64,000 nt of DNA. Source: Lantana camara. Taxonomy: Eukaryota; Streptophyta; Magnoliopsida; Lamiales; Verbenaceae. The notes under the pieces were generated by a model. That model saw only the letters and a program-made list of their open reading frames with translations. It was not told where the DNA came from and ran no database searches. This document shows positions 10,081 through 21,751 of this stretch, piece after piece. Made by a program: the position numbers and the translations under genes. Numbering within the stretch: the first letter of the stretch is position 1; each line of letters starts with the position of its first letter. The DNA lies in contig CM074862.1 in assembly GCA_037501455.1 (NCBI GenBank), positions 55,645,501 through 55,709,500 on the forward strand, read 5' to 3'.

Positions 10081-12355
10081 TTTTAGGAATAGTGCCCTAG
10101 AAAGCCAATTAGTCATAATCAGTTTTGGGACTTTCCTAGTATCACAGACAATCTTAGAATAATATACGATTGATTAATATCATAGGCAAACACTTCTTTA
10201 TATGCTCTTGTTTGGTATGCGTTTACTTTAGCTGTGCATGTATGAGAACTCCCCTAATCCTGATGACTTTAGGACTCTACCATTTAGGAGAAATGGTTCA
10301 TAAAACGAGCCCTATATCACATAAGTCATGATTAGTAAAATACTCCAAGCCAATTAGTCCTACAGACAGTGGGAGTGTCAACCTGACTCCTCTAAGGCTT
10401 GCTTGTGGGATCACGCCCTTAAGAAGGACCACCTTGTTTCATGGAGGTGCAAAGTGTATAGTTGATACGTGCGTGATACATGAGGGTGCTTACTTTAATA
10501 AGTAAGTTCACTGAGGTGCCCCGTGTGAGAACATTCCTAAATGGGAAAGGAAGTTTCTATTTCGAGAAATGGAAACTTCAAGATTAGGAAATATCTCACG
10601 AGTCATTGATGTGATTAATTGATCCTTAGACTTGAGGTTTCATGTCACTTTATGAGTTAACTCTGTAGTCATAGGTATAAGCTTTAAAGGGTGTCGCCTT
10701 AGACAACTGATTCAAGGCTTATGCTGGGGCTGCACAAGTGACTCATGAAAGTGAATGAGAATCAAGAAAGGACCTACACTTGCGTTTGCAAGGTGATCCC
10801 TTATTGTGTAAGTCATTCATATGCCATATGGAGTCCTTGGCCAAGGCAGTAGATCAAGACATCAAGAAAAGGGTTTCTTGGATTGAGATCAAATGGATAT
10901 GGAATGCACTTAGCTTTAAGACCAGATTATTAGGGTTCTAATTATTCCCTTACCCTAGATCTTAGTTGAGAGATAGTAAGTAGGAGGATTGTATCTCACA
11001 TGAATCAATGACTTAAAGGTTCTGTCGAATCCGAACATTCCAATTCAGCTAGGGGTTAAACAACTGTTGCTAGACTATGGTCGTTTAATCTGTGGTCTGA
11101 TTAATTAATTAGTGAATTAATTAATTAGGGTCACTGCTAATTGAATTGAGAACCTGGAGGGTCACACACAACAACTTGGTTGCATGAGTTAAGGCTTTAA
11201 AATGATTAAACAAGTTAATCGGGCCTAGAGGGTTCCACGCGTGTGAAACCACACATGTGGTTCAAGTGACTGGACCCATGTCATAGGGACACGTGTGCCA
11301 CACGTGTTTATTTGATTGAATATTAAATAATTAATTTATTAATTATTTAATAGACTTTGGTTTAATTTTGAATTAAAAGGAAAGTCTAATTTTGGAGAAA
11401 AATAATCTAGTTAATTAATTATGAATTAATTGATTACATAAAAATAAGTTATTTATTTTAAATAAATAAAGTATAAAATTATCCAAAAATAGTTTGGATA
11501 TTTTAGCTTTCTTGAAAGTTGATTTGAATTTGAATTCAAAGTCAAAGTCAAAATTACTTGATGATCAAGTAATAGGAGAGAGGGACCAAAATCCTTAGCC
11601 CATAAGGACTAGGGATTTTCGGCCACTCCCTTATTATAAATAGGGGAGCTCGAGCTCCCATTAGAGCTAATCGAGAATTCTTTTGGTTCATGTGTTGAAC
11701 ACCATCCTTTCTCCAAGATAAACGAAACCCTAGGTTAAGCCTAAACACTAACTAGAGAACTAGCATCCTTATAGTTAAATTGTAGCCAAGTTGGTGGACT
11801 ATCTCTGGAGAGCTTCAACTTAGAAGTTTTGAAGTTTCGACCTTCACCAAGGAATGGGGATCAAGCAAAACGACCAGAAGGGATGATGAAACGATTCTGA
11901 ACACAACAGAAATCGAGTGAAAAAATCGAATCAATGAAGATGGCGAAAACCGTTCATCCATATGCTGAAGGATGAATTTTTTCACGAGGGTTTTATGGCT
12001 GGCAGATTTCTACTTTCGCAAAACTGGTTTTCGAAGGGAGTTTCAATCATGCATTTCTCGTTTCATGTTTCTTTCTTTATGTTATATTGTTAAGAACTTC
12101 CCCAACATGATTTGAATCTAGGTTGGTGTGGATTGTCATTCCTACAATGGATTCTGAAGTAGAAAGAGATTTCGAGGGACGGGTTGCCATTACCGCACGA
12201 AACGCGTTTGAGGGCGGCTCAAACGTGTCAAGAAAGCTACTACCCAAGTGAGTTTCTTGATCTCTACGAATTTGGATTCACGATTGCGAGTCTTAGATCC
12301 TTTTGTTGGAAAAATTTTTAAATTTTCGCTACTTTCTGATTCCTGTTTTCCAACA
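10081..12355 (+). repeat. 5' LTR of C (2275 bp)
   Basis: It starts TTTTAGGAATAG where the 3' LTR has TGTTAGGAATAG, so the terminal TG is mutated. It ends TTTTCCAACA. The stretch from about 10930 to 11750 appears identical to the 3' LTR by eye; most differences lie in the first 750 and last 600 bp. Confidence 0.93.
11635..11659 (+). promoter_or_regulatory. TATA box of C followed by a perfect 16-bp palindrome
   Basis: TATAAATA at 11635-11642 is followed one base later by GGGAGCTC/GAGCTCCC (11644-11659). The same pair occurs in the 3' LTR (19325-19332 and 19334-19349). The palindrome would fall between TATA and the expected transcription start, or just at it. Confidence 0.65.
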
Positions 12356-12357
12356 AG

Positions 12358-12369
12358 TGGTATCAGAGC
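12358..12369 (+). other. Primer binding site of C (initiator Met-tRNA type)
   Basis: TGGTATCAGAGC lies two bases after the LTR end, the usual copia spacing. Confidence 0.92.
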
Positions 12370-12604
12370 CACCTCGTTAATCGTGTTTCTGATTCGTCTC
12401 AATTAAACTGAATTTGGTAGAAATTCTTAGGCTTATATGCGAATTAGGTATTCATGAGTTCTTTTAGAAAGCCTGAATTACGAAACTGTAATTTTTCTTT
12501 AATTTCTGAAAACTGTTTTCTTAAATCTGTTTTTGAAAAGCTGTTTTAGTTGAAATTCGTTTAAATCGTAATTTTTAATTTTGGATTGAATTGGGTTTTG
12601 GAGA

Positions 12605-12836
12605 AACCTGTGACACGAAAAACGAAACGCGAAACGAACACGCGGGATTGGGACGTGCCAATGTGTAGCACGCCCGAACCCCGCGAGCACCTCCCACAAC
12701 CGCGCGGGAGCACCCGCCCGAGATCGCCCGCAAGCGAGCAGCAGCAAACTGGGGCGTTGCGCGCGAGCTGCCGGCACCGCGCGAGGCTGGAGCGCGCGAC
12801 GCTGCGCGGCGAGCAACCGCTCATTCCGGGCCCCGT
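12605..12836. other. GC-rich island in the leader of C, followed by an 8-bp tandem repeat
   Basis: A 230-bp stretch full of CGCG, GCGC and GAGC words stands out against AT-rich flanks. Frames open on both strands here reflect the low stop-codon density of GC-rich DNA. Directly after it, CGTGTTTT is repeated three times (12841-12864). Confidence 0.7.
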
Positions 12837-14001
12837 TTTTCGTGTTTTCGTGTTTTCGTGTTTTCGGTCCCTGAAATCCCGATTTAATTTTTTTGTAAAA
12901 TTTTGTCTTATTAAATTTGAATTATTTTTGAAATAATTTTTTAAATTGGGATTTTGAAAATTTAAGCGATTTAAATTTTGGAAAAATTACAATCTTTATT
13001 TTCTGAAAATATTGAAAGAATAAAATTATTAATTTTCAGAAATTAATTAGAATTTTATTAGTTTATTATTTTTCGGGTTTTATTGAAAAGGCACTTGAAC
13101 AAGAATTACATCTATGTCGTGTTTTAAGCTATTAGAGCTTAAAGCGAGAATTTTAATTTATTGGTTAAATTTAAATTCTTGCAATTTAAGCATGTTAGGT
13201 GATCATGGGTTTAGACTTATGTATGGTTTTAATTTATGCACATGGATGGTTTAAATTGGGGTTGGAGCCCTATAGTTGCGTTTTTCAATTGAGGTTGGAG
13301 CCTCACTTATGTGCGTACTGTTATGTGATTTATTATGTGGCTTTCCATATTACTGTTTTTGAGGCCGGGGTATGCCCCGTGTAATTGTCTAAGGCCAATA
13401 TGAAGATTGAGCCTTATTACTTTATATCTTTTTCTTTTTATTGTAATTTGAGAGTAGAGATAGGTTGTGAGGTTTTTATTTTCATTTTGGAGACAACGCA
13501 CCCATGGAGTAAGATGGACCACATTCAAGTAACAAGGAGGCCATAAGTCAAGACCCCTCAAAATGTTAGGGAGGGGAATCTCAATTGAAAATGTAATAGA
13601 GATAGGGCTCGTATTTTGTTACCGCTTTCCCTTATGTGATTTAAACTGTTTATGTGGCGTGCATGTTAGAACTTGTGATTGTGGAGTGGCTCCCACATAT
13701 CACGCATAAGATAGGTAGAACCCATGATCATCCTATGTTAGTATCATGATAGGACATGTTATCTGTTTATGTGCTTGTTTGAAATGCATTTAAGTTGTAC
13801 TTGCATTAATCAAGACTAATAAAATTGGATAACATATATGTTGGTGAGGTCGAACCGAACAACTCTTCGGTTGATTCGAAAATTCCTATTAAATATTAAG
13901 CTCATTTCGAATAATAGGTATTTAATTTGAGATGCAAATTTTGAATTAAATTCCTAGCATTCCATCAATAGGTTTTAAGTTTAGTAAGTGAAGCTAGTTA
14001 T

Positions 14002-14320
14002 TGTCCGCGAGTCGTGGGATAGCTAGTGGAGCTTATTAGTTCTTAGTTACCTAATTGATCATTTTAAATGATCAATATTTCGTGGTTAATTTTGGCAAGG
14101 GCGATGTCCGCGAGTCGTGGGTCGTTCGAACTAAGTTTTGATCATGATCTTATGATTGATGGGTCTAGCTTAACGCCTCAGTAAACATGGATGTCGCACG
14201 AGTCGTGGGTCCATATTGAAAGATAGGTGATGCAAAACAATTACTAAGAGTTCTAAAGGTGTTAGAATTGGTAAGTTGTATCTACCTAGGGTTTTACTTA
14301 GAATGTCCGCGAGACGTGGG
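14002..14320 (+). repeat. Four dispersed copies of TGTCCGCGAGTCGTGGG
   Basis: Copies at 14002-14018 and 14105-14121 are identical; 14192-14209 (CGCACGAGTC form) and 14304-14320 (GAGACG form) carry small changes. Spacing is 85-112 bp and the sequence between copies is unrelated. No function is recognised. Confidence 0.7.
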
Positions 14321-16360
14321 TTCGAGGTAAAATGCTTAGGAACTTAGTACCCATTGGGAAACGCGTTCCTCTTAGATCTTTGGGAATTGTAGATCTTTGA
14401 AAAATAGTGGGAGCTACATTAGATTAAAGACCTTATCTTTTGTATATCGTTATAATTCAGCATGCTCACATTTTCTCTGCTTAGCATTTAGGTTGTAGTT
14501 TTGTGATTCTCTACAATATGAAATGCAAACCCATTCGTATCCATCCTTAAGTCAAACAAGTTGACTAAGTCCTAACTAACTCTAAATTGGCTTCGGACCC
14601 TAAAAATCGTTTTAGATTCCGAATATAGAAAGGCGTTCTCTAAAGGGCGAAGTTTTCAATTGTGAAAATTCGACCCGGGCCAAAAGAGAAGCAATCTGAG
14701 GTGAATGGATTTCTCCAAACCACTTAAGAGCAGTTGAACTACCTCATAAAAATGTTACAAGGTATAATATTGTGGAATTATTCAAATATTCCAAAAGAGA
14801 AAACAAGTGCACACGAACGAGGTCTAAAGATCTTATGTGAAGATCTTGTGATCTCGTTCATCAACTGAGAAAAGAAGTTCTCAATGCACTGATTGCTTAC
14901 ATTGCTTCCACTCAAACCCTTTATGCTCAACTAGAATGATGCTAATGTAGCATAGTTAATCATTTAATTGATAATCGTTGAGAGTATCCTTAAGGAGGTA
15001 TAAAAGGTTGTGATGGTTAATACTTCTTCTAAACTCACTAAGTTAAAGGCTTGAAGGCCTAAAGAAGAAGAAACCCTTAAGAGCCCATTAGAGGGGCATG
15101 TAAGGGGTACGCCCAAAAGACACTAGAGATCAAATAGGACGTTTACTTCTATGGTAGCAAATAAGGACTTTGAAAGGGAACTGCAAAGAGTATGAGTACT
15201 TTGAAATGTTACCTCGTTTAGTAATTCTACTAGGAATAGAATTCACTGGTCTTGAGTTGATTCTGCATAATTCGTTGTGCAAAGACTCAAAGCACTAATG
15301 TTCTGAACATAAAACGAGATAACAATAGTGAGATGACAAAGCTTCGAATTACTTTAGAATGTTGAGACTTAAAAGGATTAGCAAGTTAGACGTCTGAGGA
15401 TCATTTCACGAAAATGAACCTGGAGAGTTAACTTCCTATGAATCCTATCTCAAAGGGAAACATTCCCGGAACATTGTTTAGGTGAAACATGGAACGTTCT
15501 AAAATTATAGTGGATTTCGATCCATGCTGATGATTGTGAGATGCTTAATGTAAGCACTAGATACAATCGTCAGTTTAATCATTATGAATGAATGTACTTG
15601 TTGAAGTACAAATTCGAAACTTATATGAAATTCTTAGAATTTCAAAATGAGGTTAGGAACCGAAGTAGTCATAAGTTATAGGTAAATCGATATGATCGAG
15701 ATAGCCAATATCTTAGCAACTAATTCCTTAGTCATCTTAGAGATAATAGGATTAACTCTCAGTAAGCTAATTCGACAACACCTTAGTGTTTCCGAATGAG
15801 GGAATGAAACCTTATAGGATATGGTCCATTCCATAGCAAGCTTTACTGACTTATAATCATTCTAGGAATAAACTCCCAGAACATGCAGTTAGAGATTTTG
15901 AATTTTGCACCTTTCAAAATCAGTCCTTTAGATGCACTATGCAATGTGGCACACTAAATTCCCTAATTATTCTTGTCCAAGAATTTAATGGAATCCTCTT
16001 AACTGAAGAGGATAATGGGAGATAGGCTTGAAATGAGTTCAAGTTTATACAAACAATATTGGATACAATTTCTGCGATTCCCTTAGACAAAGGTCGTTTG
16101 TCTCAAGGAATGTATCTTTCTTAAGGAATCGTTCCTATAGAAGAAGAAAGACAAGCAAGCAGACTTCAAAGAAATTCGAGGATAAATATCCAAGCCACAT
16201 ATAGAAGAAACGTGCCCATCTGATAAAACTTAGCCAAATTTTAGAGTATGTACACGTGTGAAACCCTTCTCTTAAGACGTGTTTAGAATGTGTTCCTGGA
16301 TAGCCTAGGAATCACTTGAAGAGGAGACACTGTCAGATTCGGAATCTGAGTAGTGTAAGC

Positions 16361-17751
16361 AAGCCTTGAAATCCAATATGGATTCCATATACTCAAACCA
16401 AGTTTTGACCTTGGTTGATCCACCTGATAGGATCAAGCTCGTGGAGCTTCGAGTGAGTGAAAGCATTACAACCTTCTTGACGGTTGAAATGCAAAAGTCC
16501 ATTTGGATTGTGTTTACCACATCCTCATATTCTGACTATGAGATATAATAAATGAATATGAGAACTATCTTGTTCAATATGAGATTGAAAGAGACTGAAA
16601 TAAGGTATTTATATAAATCTCATATTCAGTGGGAGTATGCATAAGGTATACAAATCCCTAAGGTCAATCTGTGGATTGATAAAGGCTTCTAGGAGTTAGA
16701 CAATTCAATTCCATAGGATAGTCAAATCGTTTGACACAGATGGAAGTCGAATATGTCTAAAAATGTACATATGAAAGTTAGTGATGTAAGAGTCAATTAT
16801 GGTTCTTTAGAAGACGACATCCTTCTCATTAGGAATGTCAAGGATGACGTGAAAGTTACCAATTCTTGTTTAAAGAAACAATTTGGCATGAAAGATCTTA
16901 GTGATTATACTAAATTCTCGACATTCAGATCTATAGAAGATAGATCTAAGAGTATAAATGGATTATCACAAAACGAGTACATAACCACGGTACTAGAAGG
17001 AGTTTAGTATGGACAATGGAACATCTCTTTTGAAGAATATGTGTCCTAAGATAACTTTAAGAAAGTTAAAATGTTCGAAATCCCTTTAAGTGAAAGGGTG
17101 CATAATGTATGAAATATTATGTACTAGACTTGATATGGCGCAACACTAAGCGTAGTGGGTCGAATCTAATATGACCTCAGAGAAGGTCATTAGATTTCTG
17201 TAAAGGATGTCCTCAGAGTACTTGAGAAGAAATGAGGATATGTATTAGTTTACAGATCCCAAAAAGATCTTGTTGTTAGAAGGATATTTGAGGTAACCGT
17301 TCATCAAACATAGATGATTATGAAATCATTGAAAGGATACAACTTTCACCAGAATTGTAATGCAATGTGTTGGAAAGGGGTTCCAAGGACGGACATTGCA
17401 GAACTCGACTATCGTAGTTGAGAACTTAGTCGTATTATATAACGCTAAGTTAAGTGTTTGGGTAAGAAACTCCACCTAACTGGTTAGATGAAGTTCCTAG
17501 CATGAAACAACTCCTTTATCATAGTGTATGATAAAAAGGATGGTTGCTCAAGTATGAGAACCAAGACCTCACCAAGAGACTGAACACGTGATTACGAATC
17601 ACTTTATAAGGGAACGGTGTTTCCTAAGAGATGTGTAAACAAGAGGGTCACACCAGCAGAGAATATGGCAGATCCACTTTGGAAACGCCCAAAGTCGATA
17701 GGCTCTCAAGGTGCATCTAGAGAAGATGGAACTTAGAGTACCTAAATGGCT
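16361..17751 (+). pseudogene. Relic of copia reverse transcriptase and RNase H (element C)
   Basis: Fragments appear in the order of a copia pol. The start of RT (KSNMDSIYSNQVLTLVDPP) is at about 16366-16425. The RT catalytic region is at 16800-17005, where YVDD is replaced by LEDD (LEDDILLIRN) and followed by KKQFGMKDL and GLSQNEYITTVL. The start of RNase H (MYEILCTRLDM) is near 17108-17140, and the C-terminal ENMADPLWKRP lies at 17660-17695. Many stops and frameshifts separate them, and the first catalytic-box Asp context is lost. It cannot make a working enzyme. Confidence 0.8.
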
Positions 17752-17760
17752 TTTACGGGC

Positions 17761-17770
17761 AAGTGGGAGA
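17761..17770 (+). other. Polypurine tract of C
   Basis: AAGTGGGAGA directly precedes the 3' LTR, the standard second-strand primer position. Confidence 0.85.
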
Positions 17771-17771
17771 T

Positions 17772-20046
17772 TGTTAGGAATAGTGCCCTAGAAAGCCGAT
17801 TAGTCAAAATCCATTTTGGGACTTTCCTAGTATCACAGACAATCTTTCAATAATATACGATTGATTAATATCATATGCAAACACTTCTTTATCTGCTCTT
17901 GTTTGGTATGCGTTTACTTTAGTTGTGCATGTATGAGAACTCCCCTAATCCTGATGACTTTAGGACTCTACCATTTAGGAGAAATGGTTCATGAAATGAG
18001 CCCTATATCACATAAGTCATGATTAGTAAAATACTCCAAGACGATGAGTCCTACAGACAGTGGGAGTGCCAACCTGGCTCCTCTAAGGCTTGCTTGTGGG
18101 ATCACGCCCTTAAGAAGGACCACCTTGTTTCATGGAGGTGCAAAGTGTATAGTTGATACGTGCGTGATACATGAGGGTGCTTACTTTAATAAGTAAGTTC
18201 ACTGAGGTGCCCCGTGTGAGAAGATTCCTAAATGGAAAGGAAGTTTCTATTTCAGGAAATGGAAACTTCAAGATTAGGAAATATCTCACGAGTCATTGAT
18301 GTGATTAATTAATCCTTAGACTTGAGGTTCCATGTCACTTTATGAGTTAACTCTGTAGTCTTAGGTATAAGCTTTAAAGGGTGTCGCCTTAGACAACTGA
18401 TTCAAGGCTTACGCTGGGCCTGCACAAATGACTCATGAAAGTGAATGAGAATCAAGAAAGGACCCACACTTGTGTTTGCAATGTGATCTCTTATTGTGTA
18501 AGTCATTCATATGCCATATGGAGTCCTTGGCCAGGGCAGTAGATCAAGACATCAAGAAAAGGGTTTCTTGGATTGAGATCAAATGGATATGGAATGCACT
18601 TAGCTTTAAGACCAGATTATTAGGGTTCTAATTATTCCCTTACCCTAGATCTTAGTTGAGAGATAGTAAGTAGGAGGATTGTATCTCACATGAATCAATG
18701 ACTTAAAGGTTCTGTCGAATCCGAACATTCCAATTCAGCTAGGGGTTAAACAACTGTTGCTAGACTATGGTCGTTTAATCTGTGGTCTGATTAATTAATT
18801 AGTGAATTAATTAATTAGGGTCACTGCTAATTGAATTGAGAACCTGGAGGGTCACACACAACAACTTGGTTGCATGAGTTAAGGCTTTAAAATGATTAAA
18901 CAAGTTAATCGGGCCTAGAGGGTTCCACGCGTGTGAAACCACACATGTGGTTCAAGTGACTGGACCCGTGTCATAGGGACACGTGTGCCACACGTGTTTA
19001 TTTGATTGAATATTAAATAATTAATTTATTAATTATTTAATAGACTTTGGTTTAATTTTGAATTAAAAGGAAAGTCTAATTTTGGAGAAAAATAATCTAG
19101 TTAATTAATTATGAATTAATTGATTACATAAAAATAAGTTATTTATTTTAAATAAATAAAGTATAAAATTATCCAAAAATAGTTTGGATATTTTAGCTCT
19201 CTTGAAAGTTGATTTGAATTTGAATTCAAAGTCAAAGTCAAAATTACTTGATGATCAAGTAATAGGAGAGAGGGACCAAAATCCTTAGCCCATAAGGACT
19301 AGGGATTTTCGGCCACTCCCTTATTATAAATAGGGGAGCTCGAGCTCCCATTAGAGCTAATCGAGAATTCTTTTGGTTCATGTGTTGAACACCATCCTTT
19401 CTCCAAGATAAACGAAACCCTAGGTTAAGCCTAAACACTAACTAGAGAACTAGCATCCTTAGTATTTAGATTGTAGCCAAGTTGGTGGACTATCTCTATA
19501 GAGCTTCAAGTTAGAAGTTTTGAAGTTTCGACCTTTACCAAGGAATGGGGATCAAGCAAAATGACCAGAAGGGATGATGAAACGATTCTGAACCTAACAG
19601 AAAATGAGTGAAAAATCGAACCAAAGAAGATAGCGAAAACCATTCGTCCATATCCTGAAGGATGAATTTTTTCACGAGGGTTTTATGGCTGGCAGATTTC
19701 TACTTTCGCAAAACTGGTTTTCGAAGGGAGTTTCAATCATGCATTTCTCGTTTCATGTTTCTTTCTTTATGTTATATTGTTAAGAACTTTCCTAACATGA
19801 TTTGAATCTAGGTTGGTGTGGATTGTTATTCCTACAATGGATTCTGAAGTAGAAAGAGATTTCGAGGGACGGGTTGCCATTACCGCATGAAGCGCGTTTG
19901 AGGGCGGCTCAAAACGTGTCAAGAAAGCTACTACCCAAGTGAGTTTCTTGATCTCTACAAATTTGGATTCACGATTGCAAGTCTTATATCCTTTTGTTGG
20001 AAAAATTTTTAAATTTTCGCTGCTTTCTGATTCCTGTTTTCCAACA
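17772..20046 (+). repeat. 3' LTR of C (2275 bp)
   Basis: It runs TGTTAGGAATAG...TTTTCCAACA, has the same length as the 5' LTR and is followed by TSD CGAGG at 20047-20051. The TATA box is at 19325-19332. Confidence 0.93.
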
Positions 20047-20051
20047 CGAGG
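20047..20051. other. Target-site duplication of C, right copy (CGAGG)
   Basis: Matches 10076-10080 exactly. Confidence 0.92.
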
Positions 20052-20918
20052 AATGTATAATGTAATGGCACTCGTGTGAGTTAATCGCCCCTCAAGGAAT
20101 GTATAATGGCACTCGTGTGGGTTAATCACCCCTCGAGGAATGTATAATGTAATGGATGGCTAGGGTCGACGGACTCTTCCATCACCGGAGAAGGGGATTG
20201 AATGTGATTTCTGTTTTATTATGTAATGTAATGAGGAGCCCAGGATGGGTTTCCACTCGTACTCGCCGAGCTTAATGAAATGGTTGGATTCTGAAACGGG
20301 AATAGAGACTTTATGTTAATTTATTTGTTAAGGAATTTGAATTGTATACGTATATGATATGTAATGTCCTTTGTTAATGATTTGGTATGCAAAACCTATT
20401 CCCGGTTCATAACCTTTATCTTTTATATGCTTTGCTATCTATATGTATAGTGTGTGGGTGTGCGTTAGTCCCCTCACTCAGTCGAGATATGACTGACGCC
20501 TCTCCTTTTCCCACTTTTAGTTTGCAGGTCTTTTGAGCACGAGCTAGGCGGAGAAGTGGGTCGTTCGAGTCTCACTTTTGGGTTTAGGTCGTACTAGGTG
20601 CATTACATTCATTTTGTCTTGTGTTTAATGAATTAATCATATTATGAATTTTGTTTTGAGATATGAATTGTTGTGATATGTAAATTCGATCTTTTGATAT
20701 ATATGTTAATTTTAGGAATTTTTATATTACTAGAACTCCTTGTTTCCGTTATTTGTTTTATTTATCGCGCGCTCTGAGTTTGTTTTAGCTCCGCCTAGCC
20801 TAGTGAGTGTGTGGTCTCCCGTTCGCTTAGACTTGGGCTCGTGTATGGACTTCCCATTTCATATGCGGGTTCGGGTTTAGGTGCGGGGGATGTGGTGGCT
20901 CGCGCTCCGGGTGCTACA
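20052..20918 (+). repeat. 5' LTR of A, second visible part
   Basis: Colinear with 33614-34470 of the 3' LTR and ending GGGTGCTACA. The 3' LTR lacks about 11 bp near its end relative to this copy. The LTR hairpin TCAGTC/GACTGA lies at 20478-20496. Confidence 0.9.
20478..20496 (+). promoter_or_regulatory. LTR hairpin TCAGTC/GACTGA (A, 5' LTR)
   Basis: Six-base arms around a 7-base loop, about 420 bp before the LTR end. The second copy is at 34041-34059. It belongs to the hairpin family also seen in B, E, G, H and M. Confidence 0.55.
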
Positions 20919-20926
20919 TCCTAAAG

Positions 20927-20938
20927 TGGTATCAGAGC
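20927..20938 (+). other. Primer binding site of A (initiator Met-tRNA type)
   Basis: TGGTATCAGAGC lies eight bases after the LTR end at 20918. Confidence 0.93.
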
Positions 20939-21117
20939 TCCGGGTTGCAAAACCGGAGTTCTAGTGTCATGTTGAGACTGTCTAGGTCGTACGGCGTAGG
21001 ATAACGTGATTATGTGACTTTATGTGCTTATTTGTTTATCTCTTTGTCAATTGTGCACATGAACATGAATTGACCCGCACGCATATATATTGGAAATTCT
21101 TGAATTTTTGCAGAAAT

Positions 21118-21751
21118 ATGCCTCCAAGAAGACATCACCGTCGAGATAGATCCCCCAAGCGTCGTCATCACCGGGATCACTCTCCTCAACAAGAGAATAA
21201 CAATCCGCCACCACCACAAATGGATCCGGGGAACTTTATGGAAAGGCTCGCGGTATTTTTAGAGCAACGAAATCAAGAAAGGAATAATGCCCCGCAGGCC
21301 GATAATCATGGAGGAGGCCTTATTACAGCCACCCTTAGGGAATTCAAGAATCAAAACCCACCCGTTTTCATTGGTGGGAACGATATTCAAGTCGAAGAAT
21401 GGTTGGTGCAAACGAATAGAATATGAAATCTTATACCTTGTGGACCGGATGAGAAACTTCAATGCACCCTTACCATGGTACAAGGACAAGCGTATAATTC
21501 GTGGTCAAGCGTTCAAGTGAAGCTAGAGGCCTCCGGGGAAGAAATTACTTGGGAAGTGTTCGTCCGAGAGTTCAAGAGCAAGTATGTTCCGAAAGCTACC
21601 CGGAATAGACGCTTGAGAGAGTTCATGGAACTCAAGCAAGGGGAAATGTCAGTAACGGATTATATTAATGAGTTCGAGAGGCTTTCTCGATACGGCCCAA
21701 GTATTGCCAATGATGACGAGAGTAAGGCCTCGCAATTCCTTCAAGGGCTTC
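21118..21751 (+). pseudogene. gag of element A, N-terminal part
   Basis: The Met codon at 21118 opens a basic N-terminus (MPPRRHHRRDRSPKRR) typical of this chromovirus group; H starts the same way. One in-frame stop, TGA at 21424-21426, interrupts the frame; the same frame then continues through the capsid region (WEVFVREFKSKYVP, RRLREFMELKQGEMSV, YINEFERLSRY) up to TSD GCTTC at 21747-21751, where F is inserted. The frame resumes after F at 29767. Gag packages the element RNA and forms virus-like particles. Whether the TGA is a lesion or was read through cannot be told. Confidence 0.85.
21747..21751. other. Target-site duplication of F, left copy (GCTTC)
   Basis: GCTTC recurs at 29762-29766 after the 3' LTR of F, proving that F inserted into the gag of A. 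Confidence 0.93.

Larger units (their letters stand above)
12370..16360 (+). other. Leader and gag-equivalent region of C without recognisable coding
   Basis: Four kilobases between PBS and the first recognisable RT fragment. It holds a GC-rich island (12605-12836), a leader with four copies of a 17-bp motif (14002-14320) and AT-rich sequence. Gag, protease and integrase should lie here in a complete copia element, but no CCHC knuckle, protease motif or DDE region could be read. They are either deleted or too decayed to recognise by eye. Confidence 0.6.
10081..20046 (+). mobile_element. Element C: Ty1/copia LTR retrotransposon, decayed
   Basis: Structurally complete: two 2275-bp LTRs, a Met-tRNA PBS at 12358, a PPT at 17761 and a perfect 5-bp TSD. 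The 5.4-kb internal region has no long open frame. Copia RT and RNase H are recognisable only as fragments between about 16360 and 17751. The words preserved around RT (EDDILLI, KKQFGMKDL, GLSQNEYITTVL) resemble the Tork/Angela group, a lineage call from memory. Since the LTRs look nearly identical over long stretches while pol is full of stops, this copy was probably defective when it moved and was helped in trans. Confidence 0.88.

Noticed and set aside
12499..12936. Overlapping frames on both strands in the GC-rich island of C
   Set aside because: Few stop codons are expected in GC-rich DNA; compositions are Arg/Ala/Pro-biased and no domain is seen.
13199..13384. 60-80-codon frames in the leader and pol region of C
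   Set aside because: No similarity to gag or integrase and no knuckle or catalytic motif.
20927..20938. tRNA gene fragments suggested by Met-tRNA and Asp-tRNA matches
   Set aside because: Only 12-18 bases match, always just after an LTR; they are primer binding sites.
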